In this document: positions 34,594-42,739 of the stretch, piece by piece | How the letters are laid out: each line of letters begins with the position of its first letter | Numbering within the stretch: position 1 is the first letter of the stretch | Origin: an uncultured Clostridia bacterium | GTDB taxonomy: Bacteria; Bacillota; Clostridia; Christensenellales; Borkfalkiaceae | Assembly: GCA_934271735.1 (NCBI GenBank) | Contig: CAKQSB010000003.1 | Coordinates: 1 to 64,000 of the forward strand | DNA length: 64,000 nt | Direction of reading: 5' to 3' | Notes under the pieces: generated by a model | The model's database searches: none | What the model was told of the DNA's origin: nothing | What the model saw: the letters and a program-made list of their open reading frames with translations, nothing else | Program-made: the position numbers and the translations under genes

Positions 34594-35996
34594 AAAAGGA
34601 TTATTTCAGAAAACTGAAATTCAGCGTCCTTCTTTACTTCTTGTTATTCACGGCGATAATTATCGGCTCGCTTTGGTTTTTTCAGATATTTTTTCTTGAA
34701 AATTATTACCAGGATCAAAAAATCAAGAGTCTGGAATCTTTCGGCAGAAAGCTTTGTTCGGAGGAAATCCAAAGCTCCGAATTTACTTCCAACGCCGCGC
34801 AGTGCAGCGAATCGGGCATAAGAGTTTTCATCGCGTCGGGGTTTTCTATAAGAGACATCTCGAGAGATACCGATATCAATGAAGACTCGCCCGAATTCGA
34901 TTTCGTAAAACAGGCGCTCGATAAATACAGCAACGGAGTGGAGCTGGATATCATTCCCGACGATAACAAAACGGCGAATGCGTTTTTCTTTTGCTCGAAA
35001 TCTTTAAAAAACAAAGGCACGACGATAATTCTTATCTGTTCGAAAGAAAAAATCAGCGAAGCGATCACGGTTATAAGGAGGCAGTTCTTTATTGTTACCT
35101 GTCTTGTCGTCGTGGTTGCGATTTTTCTTGCGTTTTATCTGGCAATAAAATTATCGAAGCCTATCGACGAAATGTCGAATCAGGCGAAAAAATGGGCGCA
35201 CGGCGATTCGACCGTAAACTTTAAGCCTTACAGAAACTCGTATACCGAAATAAACGAACTCGGCGACGCGCTGAACTTCGCCAAAGACGAAATATCCAAA
35301 TCGGGGGCTTTACAAAGAGATCTTCTCGCGAACGTTTCGCACGACCTGAAAACACCGCTCACGATGATAAGAGCTTACGCCGAAATGATCCGCGATATTT
35401 CCGGAGACAATAAGGAAAAACGCGAAAAACATACTCAGGTTATAATCGACGAGTCGGACAGGCTTTCAATGCTCGTAAACGACATACTTAATCTTTCCAA
35501 ACTTCAGTCAGCCGTCGACGAGCTTAACAAAACGGAAATAAACCTTTCAGAACTTACGGAAAGAGTAATAGGCAGATTTTCCGATTATGTCGAAAATAAA
35601 GGGTTTACGATCGAAGATCATATCGCTCCCGACCTTATAACCATCGCGGACGAAAAGAAAATAGAGCAGGTTATTTATAACCTTTTGGGGAATTCCATTA
35701 ACTATACGGGCGAGGATAAAACGGTGAAAGTTTATCTTACCGCGGAAAACGATAATATTCTTCTCGAAGTAATCGATTCAGGCAAAGGTATTTCCAAAGA
35801 AAAACTCGAAACGATCTGGGAGAGGTATTACAGGTTTTCGGAAACAAACACTCGTCCCGTAAAAGGCACGGGGCTCGGTCTTTCTATCGTAAAAGCTATT
35901 CTCGATTCGCATAAATTGCAATACGGCGTAAGAAGCAAAAAGGATTGCGGAAGCAATTTCTTCGTTAAATTCGAAAGGGTGAAGAACAATGGATAA
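34590..35996 (+). CDS. Sensor histidine kinase
   Basis: A 468-residue kinase. TM1 (about 11-34) and TM2 (about 166-188) enclose an extracytoplasmic sensor of about 130 residues with no recognised family. HAMP (about 189-240), HisKA with the phosphorylated His251 in VSHDLKTPLTMIR, and the HATPase domain (NLLGNSINYTG, DSGKGIS, GTGLGLSIVK) follow. It is the partner of the OmpR-type regulator upstream, overlapping it by 4 bases and the next membrane protein gene by 8 bases. Confidence 0.93.
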   Translation: MKKDYFRKLKFSVLLYFLLFTAIIIGSLWFFQIFFLENYYQDQKIKSLESFGRKLCSEEIQSSEFTSNAAQCSESGIRVFIASGFSIRDISRDTDINEDSPEFDFVKQALDKYSNGVELDIIPDDNKTANAFFFCSKSLKNKGTTIILICSKEKISEAITVIRRQFFIVTCLVVVVAIFLAFYLAIKLSKPIDEMSNQAKKWAHGDSTVNFKPYRNSYTEINELGDALNFAKDEISKSGALQRDLLANVSHDLKTPLTMIRAYAEMIRDISGDNKEKREKHTQVIIDESDRLSMLVNDILNLSKLQSAVDELNKTEINLSELTERVIGRFSDYVENKGFTIEDHIAPDLITIADEKKIEQVIYNLLGNSINYTGEDKTVKVYLTAENDNILLEVIDSGKGISKEKLETIWERYYRFSETNTRPVKGTGLGLSIVKAILDSHKLQYGVRSKKDCGSNFFVKFERVKNNG

Positions 35997-37029
35997 CGAT
36001 TATTTAAGAGTTAATTCAAAATCGGACGACGAAGAAATCGTAACCAGTGAATACGATATAACAAAAGAAGAGGTTGTCGTCGAAGAACAAAAGAAATTAA
36101 CCGTTATGGGAATCCTTTTCAGCGGAAGAAAGAAATACGGAAAATCGCTTTCCGTGCCTCTTCCGACGTTTAAGGGTTGTTTTACGGTCTTTCTGATTGT
36201 ATCTTTCGTGACGGTTTTTCTTTTATTTATTGCATTGATAACCAAAACAGCGGAATATTTTATCATAGACGCCCTGCTTATTTCCGTTTTGTTTCCGATA
36301 TCGGCGATAACGCTTTTCAATGATCTGAACACGAAAAAGAACGTTCGCTTATCGGAAATAATCTGCGCGGTCGTGTGCGGAATGTTTGCATATCTTCTGA
36401 TTTGCTTTATTAACAACTATCTGACATCGATTTTAACGGAAGTAAAAGCAATCGGAACGCTTATTACCACGGTATTTACCGATGCTTTCCTGTTCTTTTT
36501 AGCTTTTTTATATATAAAACTCGTTAAAAAAGACGATATGTTTGCTGCAATTTTGATATGCGTAAGCATATATGCGGGATATCTCGTGATGTACACGGCG
36601 GACAGCCTTATCGATTCGCTCTGCGTAAGCGTAACTGTTCTTTCGGGCGAACTCAGGGCAATAGTTTTCAACGGCGAAACCAACGAATTCGGGCGTTCGG
36701 CAAACGCGTACGTCAGAAATATCGTAAGCGACGGAATACTTTATCCTTTGCTCAGTATATGCTGGGCGACGATTTACGCCGGAGTTATAGGTCTTACGGC
36801 GCTGCCGTTCAGAGAAGTTAAAGAACACAGAATGACTTATACGTTATTTTTGATTATACAGATTGTTCTTCACATCATCTCGAACTTCACGTCCACACTC
36901 AGATTTTATAACGTGTTGATATCGTCGCTTTGCCTTATTTTCTCGTTGTTCTGCGCGATAAGAATGCTTAATTACGCGCTTTCGAAAACAAATCTGTTAA
37001 CACCGACGGAGGCGGAAAATGTATCCTGA
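35989..37029 (+). CDS. Integral membrane protein, unknown (8 predicted segments)
   Basis: A 346-residue protein I do not recognise. The first about 60 residues are cytoplasmic and acidic, then about eight hydrophobic segments follow (near 65-88, 90-110, 123-143, 154-178, 184-205, 250-270, 282-302 and 305-328). No protease or transporter motifs are visible; I looked for PrsW-type EExxK and HxxxD motifs and did not see them. The gene overlaps the histidine kinase by 8 bases and lgt by 11 bases, so it is clearly part of that operon and may be a sensor partner or a target. Confidence 0.65.
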   Translation: MDNDYLRVNSKSDDEEIVTSEYDITKEEVVVEEQKKLTVMGILFSGRKKYGKSLSVPLPTFKGCFTVFLIVSFVTVFLLFIALITKTAEYFIIDALLISVLFPISAITLFNDLNTKKNVRLSEIICAVVCGMFAYLLICFINNYLTSILTEVKAIGTLITTVFTDAFLFFLAFLYIKLVKKDDMFAAILICVSIYAGYLVMYTADSLIDSLCVSVTVLSGELRAIVFNGETNEFGRSANAYVRNIVSDGILYPLLSICWATIYAGVIGLTALPFREVKEHRMTYTLFLIIQIVLHIISNFTSTLRFYNVLISSLCLIFSLFCAIRMLNYALSKTNLLTPTEAENVS

Positions 37030-37831
37030 TAATTTATTCTGGGATTTCAACTTATATAATATTTGTCTTACAATCGGTCTTATCGCCGTCGTAATCGTGC
37101 TCGATAAATACCTCGAACATAGAAAAGTTCCGCCGAAAGTTCAGAATTTCTATCTGATCGTCGGTGTGCTTACGATAGGTCTCGGCATTATCTGCGCGAA
37201 CCTTATGCAATCGATTTATCATTATATCGAAACGGGCGTTTTCACGTTTAACGCGGGCATGACTTTTTACGGCGGACTTATCGGCGGAATAATCGTTTTC
37301 TTTATCGGTTTTTTCGTATTCGGAAAGATTTTGTTCAAAGAAAAGGAACACATAAAATACAGTTGCGATTTATTCGCCGTCGCGCCTTGCTGCATAACCA
37401 TAGGTCACGCTTTCGGCAGACTCGGTTGTCTTTTTGCGGGTTGTTGTTACGGTCGGCAGGTAGACGGTTTCCCGGGGCTTCCTATGACGGTATGGAAAAA
37501 CGGAATGAAGATACACGGATATTTTATTCCGACTCAGCTTTACGAATCCATTTTTTTGTTTATACTGTTCGGCGTAACAACGTTTTTGTACTTCAAGAAA
37601 ATCGACTGGAATTTCGTTGTTTATCTTATCGGTTACGGAATATGGCGTTTTATAATCGAATTTTTCAGAACAGACGACAGGGGAGAACTTTTCCCGGGGC
37701 TTACTCCTTCGCAGTGGATATCGGTTGGTCTTATCACTGCGGGGCTGATTATTCTCGGATTTAAGATTTATAAAATATTCAAAGCAAAAAAGACCGGGAA
37801 AAAACCTGTTCGGACGGAAAATATAGAATAA
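37019..37831 (+). CDS. lgt: Prolipoprotein diacylglyceryl transferase
   Basis: A 270-residue membrane enzyme with about seven segments that adds diacylglycerol to the lipobox cysteine. Characteristic blocks are AGMTFYGGLIGG, GHAFGRLGCLFAGCCYG (the Firmicutes form of the Lgt signature), PTQLYES and YGIWRFIIEFFR. It would act on lipoproteins such as the collagen-like lipoprotein at 4915-6048. It is the last gene of the two-component operon and overlaps the 8-TM protein gene by 11 bases. Confidence 0.9.
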   Translation: MYPDNLFWDFNLYNICLTIGLIAVVIVLDKYLEHRKVPPKVQNFYLIVGVLTIGLGIICANLMQSIYHYIETGVFTFNAGMTFYGGLIGGIIVFFIGFFVFGKILFKEKEHIKYSCDLFAVAPCCITIGHAFGRLGCLFAGCCYGRQVDGFPGLPMTVWKNGMKIHGYFIPTQLYESIFLFILFGVTTFLYFKKIDWNFVVYLIGYGIWRFIIEFFRTDDRGELFPGLTPSQWISVGLITAGLIILGFKIYKIFKAKKTGKKPVRTENIE

Positions 37832-37916
37832 CTTGTAAATTGCGGACATCGGCTGTAAAAAAGTTCGGCGTCCGCAATTAAAACGAATAAAGTTCGTAAA
37901 AACAATTGAAAAACAG

Positions 37917-37945
37917 TTGCTTAAATTTTTCAAATGTAGTATAAT
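37917..37945 (+). promoter_or_regulatory. Promoter of the tRNA-Pro gene
   Basis: TTGCTT (37917-37922), 17 bases, TATAAT (37940-37945), 20 bases before the tRNA. Confidence 0.8.
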
Positions 37946-37965
37946 AACAACCGTTGCAAATATTT

Positions 37966-38042
37966 CGAGGTGTAGCGCAGTTTGGTAGCGCGCTTGGTTC
38001 GGGACCAAGAGGTCGTGGGTTCAAGTCCCGTCACCTCGACCA
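37966..38042 (+). tRNA. tRNA-Pro (anticodon CGG)
   Basis: A full cloverleaf. The acceptor stem CGAGGTG pairs with CACCTCG, the D arm is GCGC...GCGC, and the anticodon arm CTTGG-TTCGGGA-CCAAG gives anticodon CGG. The T arm is GTGGG-TTCAAGT-CCCGT, the discriminator is A and the CCA end is encoded. It reads CCG, a codon used often by the core genes in this window. It stands alone with its own promoter and terminator. Confidence 0.97.
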
Positions 38043-38073
38043 AAAGAGACGAATAGTTCGTCTCTTTTTTTTT
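38043..38073 (+). terminator. Intrinsic terminator after tRNA-Pro
   Basis: A 9-base perfect stem (AGAGACGAA and TTCGTCTCT) with a 3-base loop and a run of eight or more T. Confidence 0.93.
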
Positions 38074-38093
38074 ATAAAATTCATATAAAAGTA

Positions 38094-38122
38094 TTGACAA
38101 TTTATTATAAATGAGATATAAT
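38094..38122 (+). promoter_or_regulatory. Consensus sigma-A promoter of rubrerythrin
   Basis: TTGACA (38094-38099), 17 bases, TATAAT (38117-38122): a perfect consensus match, predicting strong expression. Confidence 0.92.
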
Positions 38123-38151
38123 ATCATTAAGCAAATCAAAGGAGTTTGAAA

Positions 38152-38694
38152 ATGAAGAAGAATCCGTATTCGGGAACCAAAACCGAAAAGAATCTCGAAG
38201 CCGCTTTTGCGGGCGAAAGTCAGGCAAGAAATAAATATACTTATTTTGCTTCGGTTGCAAAGAAAGAGGGCTATGAGCAAATTGCCGACTTGTTTTTAAA
38301 AACGGCGGATAACGAAAAAGAACACGCAAAAATGTGGTTTAAGGAATTGAAAGGCATAGGAAACACAGCCGAAAATCTTTCCGCAGCCGCAGACGGCGAA
38401 AACTACGAATGGACGGATATGTACGAAAGCTTCGCTAAAACCGCCGAAAATGAAGGTTTTACGGCTCTTGCCGCTAAATTCCGCCTGGTCGGAGCGATTG
38501 AAAAACGCCACGAGGAAAGATATCGCGCGCTCCTTAAAAATATCGAGACCAACGAAGTGTTCGAAAAGAGTACGGTTAAGATATGGGAATGCAGAAACTG
38601 CGGGCATATCGTCGTCGGTGAAAAAGCTCCCGAGGTTTGCCCGGTATGCGCGCATCCGAAGAGTTATTTCGAAGTTATGGCAGAAAACTATTGA
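38152..38694 (+). CDS. rbr: Rubrerythrin
   Basis: A 180-residue non-haem iron peroxidase of anaerobes. The N-terminal ferritin-like domain has the diiron ligands in FAGESQARNKY, NEKEHAKM, ENEGF and EKRHEERY. The C-terminal rubredoxin domain has two CxxC pairs (CRNC and CPVC). It reduces hydrogen peroxide in the cytoplasm using electrons from rubredoxin-type donors. ATG 38152 has AAAGGAG 7 bases upstream; an earlier TTG is too close to it. A perfect promoter and a strong terminator make it a single-gene unit. Confidence 0.96.
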   Translation: MKKNPYSGTKTEKNLEAAFAGESQARNKYTYFASVAKKEGYEQIADLFLKTADNEKEHAKMWFKELKGIGNTAENLSAAADGENYEWTDMYESFAKTAENEGFTALAAKFRLVGAIEKRHEERYRALLKNIETNEVFEKSTVKIWECRNCGHIVVGEKAPEVCPVCAHPKSYFEVMAENY

Positions 38695-38714
38695 TTATAT
38701 AAAACACGAATCGT

Positions 38715-38749
38715 AAAAACGGTCGATTTTAAAAATCGGCTGTTTTTTT
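38715..38749 (+). terminator. Intrinsic terminator after rubrerythrin
   Basis: A 15-base stem with two G-T pairs (AAAACGGTCGATTTT and AAAATCGGCTGTTTT) followed by a T run. Confidence 0.9.
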
Positions 38750-38888
38750 ATGCGATTTTTAAAAGTTTTATGATTTACGAAATTGATATTTCAAAATATT
38801 TAAACCTGTCAAAAACAGACAAAAAAAGACCTTTTCATTTAATTTTTTCGTATCGGTTTATGGTAATATTTTTCTTGCGAGGTGAACG

Positions 38889-39197
38889 ATGGAAATAAAG
38901 TATGCTCAATCGAAAGGTAAGCTTTACATATATTTAAGCGGCGAACTCGACGAGTATTCGGCAAAGTACGCCAAAAGCGAAATAGAAGAAGCAATCGCTT
39001 CGTGCGGAAATCTGAAATGCGTTGTTTTTAATTTTGCGAATACGACGTTTATGGACAGTACGGGGATAGGAGTATTGCTCGGAAGGTATAAAGTTTTAAA
39101 AAAAATAGGCATTCCGATATATATACAAAATCCGGGCGTAAGCATAAACAAGATATTGCAAATATCCGGTATTTACGAAATAATGCCTAAAATATAA
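38889..39197 (+). CDS. spoIIAA: Anti-sigma-F factor antagonist SpoIIAA
   Basis: A 102-residue STAS-domain protein (family about 116). The phosphorylation site is Ser57 in FMDSTGIGVLLGRYK. Dephosphorylated SpoIIAA releases sigma-F from SpoIIAB in the forespore. GCGAGGTG lies about 6 bases before the ATG. It is the first gene of spoIIAA-AB-sigF. TGTCAAA at 38807-38813 is close to a Spo0A box (TGTCGAA), as expected for this operon, but no clear sigma-H promoter could be placed. Confidence 0.95.
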   Translation: MEIKYAQSKGKLYIYLSGELDEYSAKYAKSEIEEAIASCGNLKCVVFNFANTTFMDSTGIGVLLGRYKVLKKIGIPIYIQNPGVSINKILQISGIYEIMPKI

Positions 39198-39213
39198 AAC
39201 GGAGCAAAAAAAT

Positions 39214-39639
39214 ATGAAAAATAAAATGTTGTTAAAATTCGATTCGGTATCCGAGAACGAAGGATTTGCAAGGAACGTCATTGCTTCGTTTCTTCTTCCG
39301 TTAAATCCGGGCATCGGCGAGCTTACGGACATAAAAACCGCCGTATCGGAAGCCGTAACAAACGCAATCGTACACGGATATCCGGACACGGTAGGGGAAG
39401 TGACGATGCTTGCCGAAACGGACGGAGATAATGTACATATCGTTATTTCGGACAGCGGAGTCGGTATCGAAGACCTTCAGGCGGCGCTCGAACCCTTTTA
39501 CACGACTAAACCCGACGACGAACGCTCGGGAATGGGGTTCACGATAATAAAAACATTTATGGACGAGGTAAAAGTAATCTCTAAACAAAACGTCGGAACG
39601 GTCGTAGATATGACAAAACGTTTGACTTCGGTTGCCTGA
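39214..39639 (+). CDS. spoIIAB: Anti-sigma-F factor SpoIIAB
   Basis: A 141-residue GHKL-type serine kinase. The ATP-binding blocks are AVSEAVTNAIVHGY (N box), ISDSGVGIED and SGMGFTIIKTFMD. It holds sigma-F inactive in the predivisional cell and phosphorylates SpoIIAA. It lies 16 bases after spoIIAA and 17 bases before sigF. Confidence 0.96.
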   Translation: MKNKMLLKFDSVSENEGFARNVIASFLLPLNPGIGELTDIKTAVSEAVTNAIVHGYPDTVGEVTMLAETDGDNVHIVISDSGVGIEDLQAALEPFYTTKPDDERSGMGFTIIKTFMDEVKVISKQNVGTVVDMTKRLTSVA

Positions 39640-39656
39640 AAAAAGGGAGTCGCAGT

Positions 39657-40379
39657 ATGCTTGACGCGGAAACAACCGTTTATTACTTACGAAAAGCAAA
39701 AAAAGGCGATAAAAAAGCCGTCGAAGTTTTGCTTGAAAACAATTCGCTTTTAATAAAGAGTATAATCCGCAGATTTAAGAATAAAGGAGTTGAATACGAC
39801 GATTTATATCAGCTCGGTTGCGTAGGTTTTTTAAAAGCGATAAAGAATTTCGACGAAAAATTCGGCGTCGTTTTTTCTACTTATGCCGTGCCTATGATCC
39901 TCGGCGAGGTTAAAAGATTTCTCCGCGACGACGGAAGCATAAAGGTTTCGAGAATAATCAAGGCTCAGGCGGCTAAAATCAATCGTTACGTCGAAGAATA
40001 CAGCGGCAAAAACGGCGAATCGCCTTCCGTAGACGAAATCTCGGCGGCTTTATCCATCGACAGAGAGGACGTTGTTTTAGCCCTCGACAGCTCGAAATTA
40101 CCCGTTTCGCTTTACGACGCGACCGGCGAAAACAACAGCGACAAAAAAACGGAGCTTATCGACAGAATTCCTTCCGACGACAGGGAAGAGGATATGATCG
40201 ATAAAATTCTGCTTAAAAGTATGATTGAAAAACTGCCGCCACGGGAAAAGAAAATCATCATAATGAGATATTACAGAGACAACACGCAAAGCGAAATCGC
40301 GGAGGCTCTCGGGGTTTCTCAGGTGCAGATTTCGAGAATAGAAAACAAAATTATCGAATCTTTCAAGAAACAAATATAG
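39657..40379 (+). CDS. sigF: RNA polymerase sigma-F factor (early forespore)
   Basis: A 240-residue sigma-70 family factor. Region 2 contains YDDLYQLGCVGFLKAIKNFDEKFGVVFSTYAVPMILGEVKRFLRDD and region 4 contains LPPREKKIIIMRYYRDNTQSEIAEALGVSQVQISRIE. It is the first compartment-specific sigma factor in the forespore. AAGGGAG lies 8 bases before the ATG. It completes the spoIIA operon; no terminator is visible before trmB. Confidence 0.97.
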   Translation: MLDAETTVYYLRKAKKGDKKAVEVLLENNSLLIKSIIRRFKNKGVEYDDLYQLGCVGFLKAIKNFDEKFGVVFSTYAVPMILGEVKRFLRDDGSIKVSRIIKAQAAKINRYVEEYSGKNGESPSVDEISAALSIDREDVVLALDSSKLPVSLYDATGENNSDKKTELIDRIPSDDREEDMIDKILLKSMIEKLPPREKKIIIMRYYRDNTQSEIAEALGVSQVQISRIENKIIESFKKQI

Positions 40380-40385
40380 CTTCGC

Positions 40386-40415
40386 TTGACTTTTTCCGTT
40401 AAAAAAGGCTATAAT
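40386..40415 (+). promoter_or_regulatory. Promoter of trmB (leaderless start)
   Basis: TTGACT (40386-40391), 18 bases, TATAAT (40410-40415), followed by six bases and ATG at 40422. No ribosome site is present. Confidence 0.8.
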
Positions 40416-40421
40416 TTCCTT

Positions 40422-41096
40422 ATGCGTATGAGAAGAAAGAGCAGGCTTGACGAAAGAATTTCGGCTTGCGGAAAACACCTTATAAGAAGAGAACTCGGCG
40501 GGTTTTACGACCTTGCCGAACAGGATAAATTCAGTTTTATCGATTTAAGAGAAGAATTCGGCAACGATAATCCCGTAATGCTCGAAATCGGCTCGGGAAA
40601 GGGGGGATTTGCTTTCGGGCACAGCGAAAAATTCCCCGATATAAATCTTATCGCGGTTGAAAAAATAAGTAACGTGATTATCGAAGCGTGCGAAAAAGCA
40701 GACGAACTCGACCCGAAAAATTTAAGATTTATGAACGTCGGCGCGGAAAATCTCCTTTATTATCTTAATGAAGGTTCGATTTCAAGGATTTACCTTAATT
40801 TTTCCTGCCCTTATCCCAAATTTACTTACAGAAACAGGCGTCTGACATATTACAGATATCTCGAAATATATAAAAAGTTGCTTATAAAGGGCGGAGAAAT
40901 ACACCTTAAAACGGATAACAGAGGTTTTTTCGAATTTTCGTTGCAGTCTTTTTCTGAAAACGGATTTATTTTAAAAAATATTTCTCTCGATTTGCATAAA
41001 GATAATTTCGCGGACAACATCGAAACGGAATACGAAAAAATGTTTTCGGCGCAAGGAAAGCCGATTTACAGAGCGGAAGCTTATTTACCTCAATAA
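40422..41096 (+). CDS. trmB: tRNA (guanine-N7-)-methyltransferase TrmB
   Basis: A 224-residue SAM methyltransferase that makes m7G46 in tRNA. The SAM site is MLEIGSGKGGF, followed by AVEKI and FMNVGAENLLYYL. The family's NF-x-DPWPK-x-RH block reads NFSCPYPKFTYRNRR here, so the conserved Asp and Trp are replaced by Cys and Tyr. GGEIHLKTDNRGFFEFSL is a good match to the C-terminal signature. The promoter places transcription start at the ATG at 40422; a second ATG lies two codons on. Confidence 0.88.
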   Translation: MRMRRKSRLDERISACGKHLIRRELGGFYDLAEQDKFSFIDLREEFGNDNPVMLEIGSGKGGFAFGHSEKFPDINLIAVEKISNVIIEACEKADELDPKNLRFMNVGAENLLYYLNEGSISRIYLNFSCPYPKFTYRNRRLTYYRYLEIYKKLLIKGGEIHLKTDNRGFFEFSLQSFSENGFILKNISLDLHKDNFADNIETEYEKMFSAQGKPIYRAEAYLPQ

Positions 41097-41116
41097 AAAA
41101 TAATTCTTAAACACGG

Positions 41117-41147
41117 ATTCGCAATCTTACGATTGCGAATTTTTTTG
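41117..41147 (+). terminator. Intrinsic terminator after trmB
   Basis: A 10-base perfect stem (ATTCGCAATC and GATTGCGAAT) with a 4-base loop and seven T. Confidence 0.93.
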
Positions 41148-41167
41148 TTCTATACTTTTTTATCGGG

Positions 41168-41175
41168 CATATATT
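41168..41175 (+). promoter_or_regulatory. Possible sigma-E -10 element of the spoIIIA operon
   Basis: CATATATT fits the CATANNNT form of sigma-E -10 elements and lies 31 bases before spoIIIAA, which is sigma-E controlled in B. subtilis. No good -35 could be aligned. Confidence 0.3.
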
Positions 41176-41205
41176 TATTATAGAAAAACAAATTTCGGGA
41201 CAAGT

Positions 41206-42054
41206 ATGCTGAATTTTCTTCCGCCTGAGGATAAAAACGAGATACTGAAAATACGCGGAAGAATTGAGGAATTGCGTATCCGCGCGGGACAGCCGATAAG
41301 CGTAACTTATTCGACGGAAGGCATCAGAAAAAAGAAGTTGCTATCCAAACCGTATTCGTACAAGGATATAGACGAGATAATTTTAAAGCTTTGCGATTAT
41401 TCGATTTTCGGCAAAGACGAAAGCATAAGCCAAGGCTTTATAACCTCGTCCGAGGGCGAAAGGGTAGGGCTTTGCGGAAACGTCGTTAAGATCGGTGATA
41501 AAATATCCGCGATTAAGCAAATAACCTCTATATGCGTAAGGCTTCCGAACGATATAGACGGTTTGGCTTTACCTTATTTTCGGAAAACAGGCGAAACGGC
41601 GGTGAGTTCTCTTGTAATTTCGCCGCCTGCACAAGGGAAAACTACTTTTTTGCGGGATCTCGGCAGAATTTATTCCGATAAAGCCGATAAAAACGTTCTT
41701 TTTATAGACGAGAGAGACGAGTTTTCGGCAAGCGGAAGATTTTTCTTAGGAAAAAATTCCGACGTTTTAAAATACGCCGATAAAACTTACGGCTTTAAAA
41801 ACGGGGTGCGAACGCTTAATCCGGACGTTATCGTCTGTGACGAAATAATAAGCGAAAACGATCTTTCGTCTTGCGCGTCGGTATCGGCTTCCGGGGTTGT
41901 AATTATCGCTTCCGTACATTCCGACAGCCTGAAAAACCTTTTAAAAAAGCCGATGTTTGCTGATATTTTTAAGAAAAGAACATTTTGTTACTTCGTCGAA
42001 CTGTCTTACGGCGGAAAAATCGTCGTGTACGACGAAAAAGGAGAAATATGCTGA
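41206..42054 (+). CDS. spoIIIAA: Stage III sporulation protein AA (ATPase)
   Basis: A 282-residue AAA/secretion-type ATPase, somewhat shorter than usual (about 305-330). Walker A is SPPAQGKTTFLRDL, Walker B lies in NVLFIDERDEF, and NPDVIVCDEI is a second acidic block. It is thought to power the SpoIIIA-SpoIIQ channel that keeps the engulfed forespore active. It heads the eight-gene operon; spoIIIAB overlaps it by 7 bases. Confidence 0.93.
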   Translation: MLNFLPPEDKNEILKIRGRIEELRIRAGQPISVTYSTEGIRKKKLLSKPYSYKDIDEIILKLCDYSIFGKDESISQGFITSSEGERVGLCGNVVKIGDKISAIKQITSICVRLPNDIDGLALPYFRKTGETAVSSLVISPPAQGKTTFLRDLGRIYSDKADKNVLFIDERDEFSASGRFFLGKNSDVLKYADKTYGFKNGVRTLNPDVIVCDEIISENDLSSCASVSASGVVIIASVHSDSLKNLLKKPMFADIFKKRTFCYFVELSYGGKIVVYDEKGEIC

Positions 42055-42509
42055 AAATCTTCTTTGGTATAGCCATTGTTATAAGTTCGTTTTTTGTCGG
42101 CAAGTCGCTTACGGGCGTTTATAAAAAGAGGGAAGAGTTTTTCGCAAATCTGCTTAAATTCAACGCCGAACTTAAAAGAAATCTTATTTTCAAACGCGAA
42201 AGCGTTACCGATATAATTTCTTCCGATAAAGATTACGAACCGTTCGGAAAGATATACGATAAGATAAACTTCGGCGAAATTCCCGCTTATCCCGCGTATC
42301 TGAAACCGGAACAGATTAAATTCGTCGAAGAATATCTGTCTTCGCTCGGAAAAAGGAACAGAGAAACGGAAGAGGAATTTTTGAGTTACGGCGAATCGGC
42401 AATCGGCGGCGAGCTTGAAAATTGTTCGCTCGAAAATAAAAAATATAAAAATCTCGGCGAAAAACTCGGACTTAGTTTCGGATTGATCGTTTTCGTTCTG
42501 ATTTTATAA
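42048..42509 (+). CDS. spoIIIAB: Stage III sporulation protein AB
   Basis: A 153-residue membrane-anchored protein with an N-terminal segment (2-22), a helical soluble domain like the GspF cytoplasmic domain, and a C-terminal hydrophobic end. LKFNAELKRNLIFKRESVTDII and a final GLSFGLIVFVLIL match the family. ATG 42048 follows AAAGGAG and overlaps spoIIIAA by 7 bases; an upstream in-frame start at 41985 lies within spoIIIAA and is not needed. Confidence 0.9.
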   Translation: MLKIFFGIAIVISSFFVGKSLTGVYKKREEFFANLLKFNAELKRNLIFKRESVTDIISSDKDYEPFGKIYDKINFGEIPAYPAYLKPEQIKFVEEYLSSLGKRNRETEEEFLSYGESAIGGELENCSLENKKYKNLGEKLGLSFGLIVFVLIL

Positions 42510-42527
42510 GAAAAGATGTGAGAAAAT

Positions 42528-42725
42528 ATGGGTATTGAGATAATATTTAAGCTTGCAGCCATAGGAATACTGATAACCGTAATCTGCCAGATACTGAAAA
42601 AATCGGGCAACGACGATATCGCAACGCTCGTCGCCTTAGCGGGACTTATAATAGCTTTGACGCTCGTTATAAGTATGATAAGCGATTTATTTACGTCGAT
42701 TAAGGATATTTTCGATTTATACTGA
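42528..42725 (+). CDS. spoIIIAC: Stage III sporulation protein AC
   Basis: A 65-residue protein with two membrane segments, the normal size for SpoIIIAC. IIFKLAAIGILITVICQILKKSGNDDIA and the final SIKDIFDLY are typical. It is a small membrane component of the SpoIIIA complex, followed 14 bases later by spoIIIAD. Confidence 0.94.
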   Translation: MGIEIIFKLAAIGILITVICQILKKSGNDDIATLVALAGLIIALTLVISMISDLFTSIKDIFDLY

Positions 42726-42739
42726 CGGAAATAAAGCAA

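Noticed and set aside
37838..37879. Inverted repeat AATTGCGGAC / GTCCGCAATT after lgt
   Set aside because: A good 10-base stem, but followed by AAAACGAATAAAG with no T run, so I did not call it a terminator. It may still be a processing or stabilising hairpin.
38750..38888. Search for a sigma-H promoter before spoIIAA
   Set aside because: Only a single Spo0A-box-like TGTCAAA was found; no AGGA/GAAT pair at suitable spacing could be placed.
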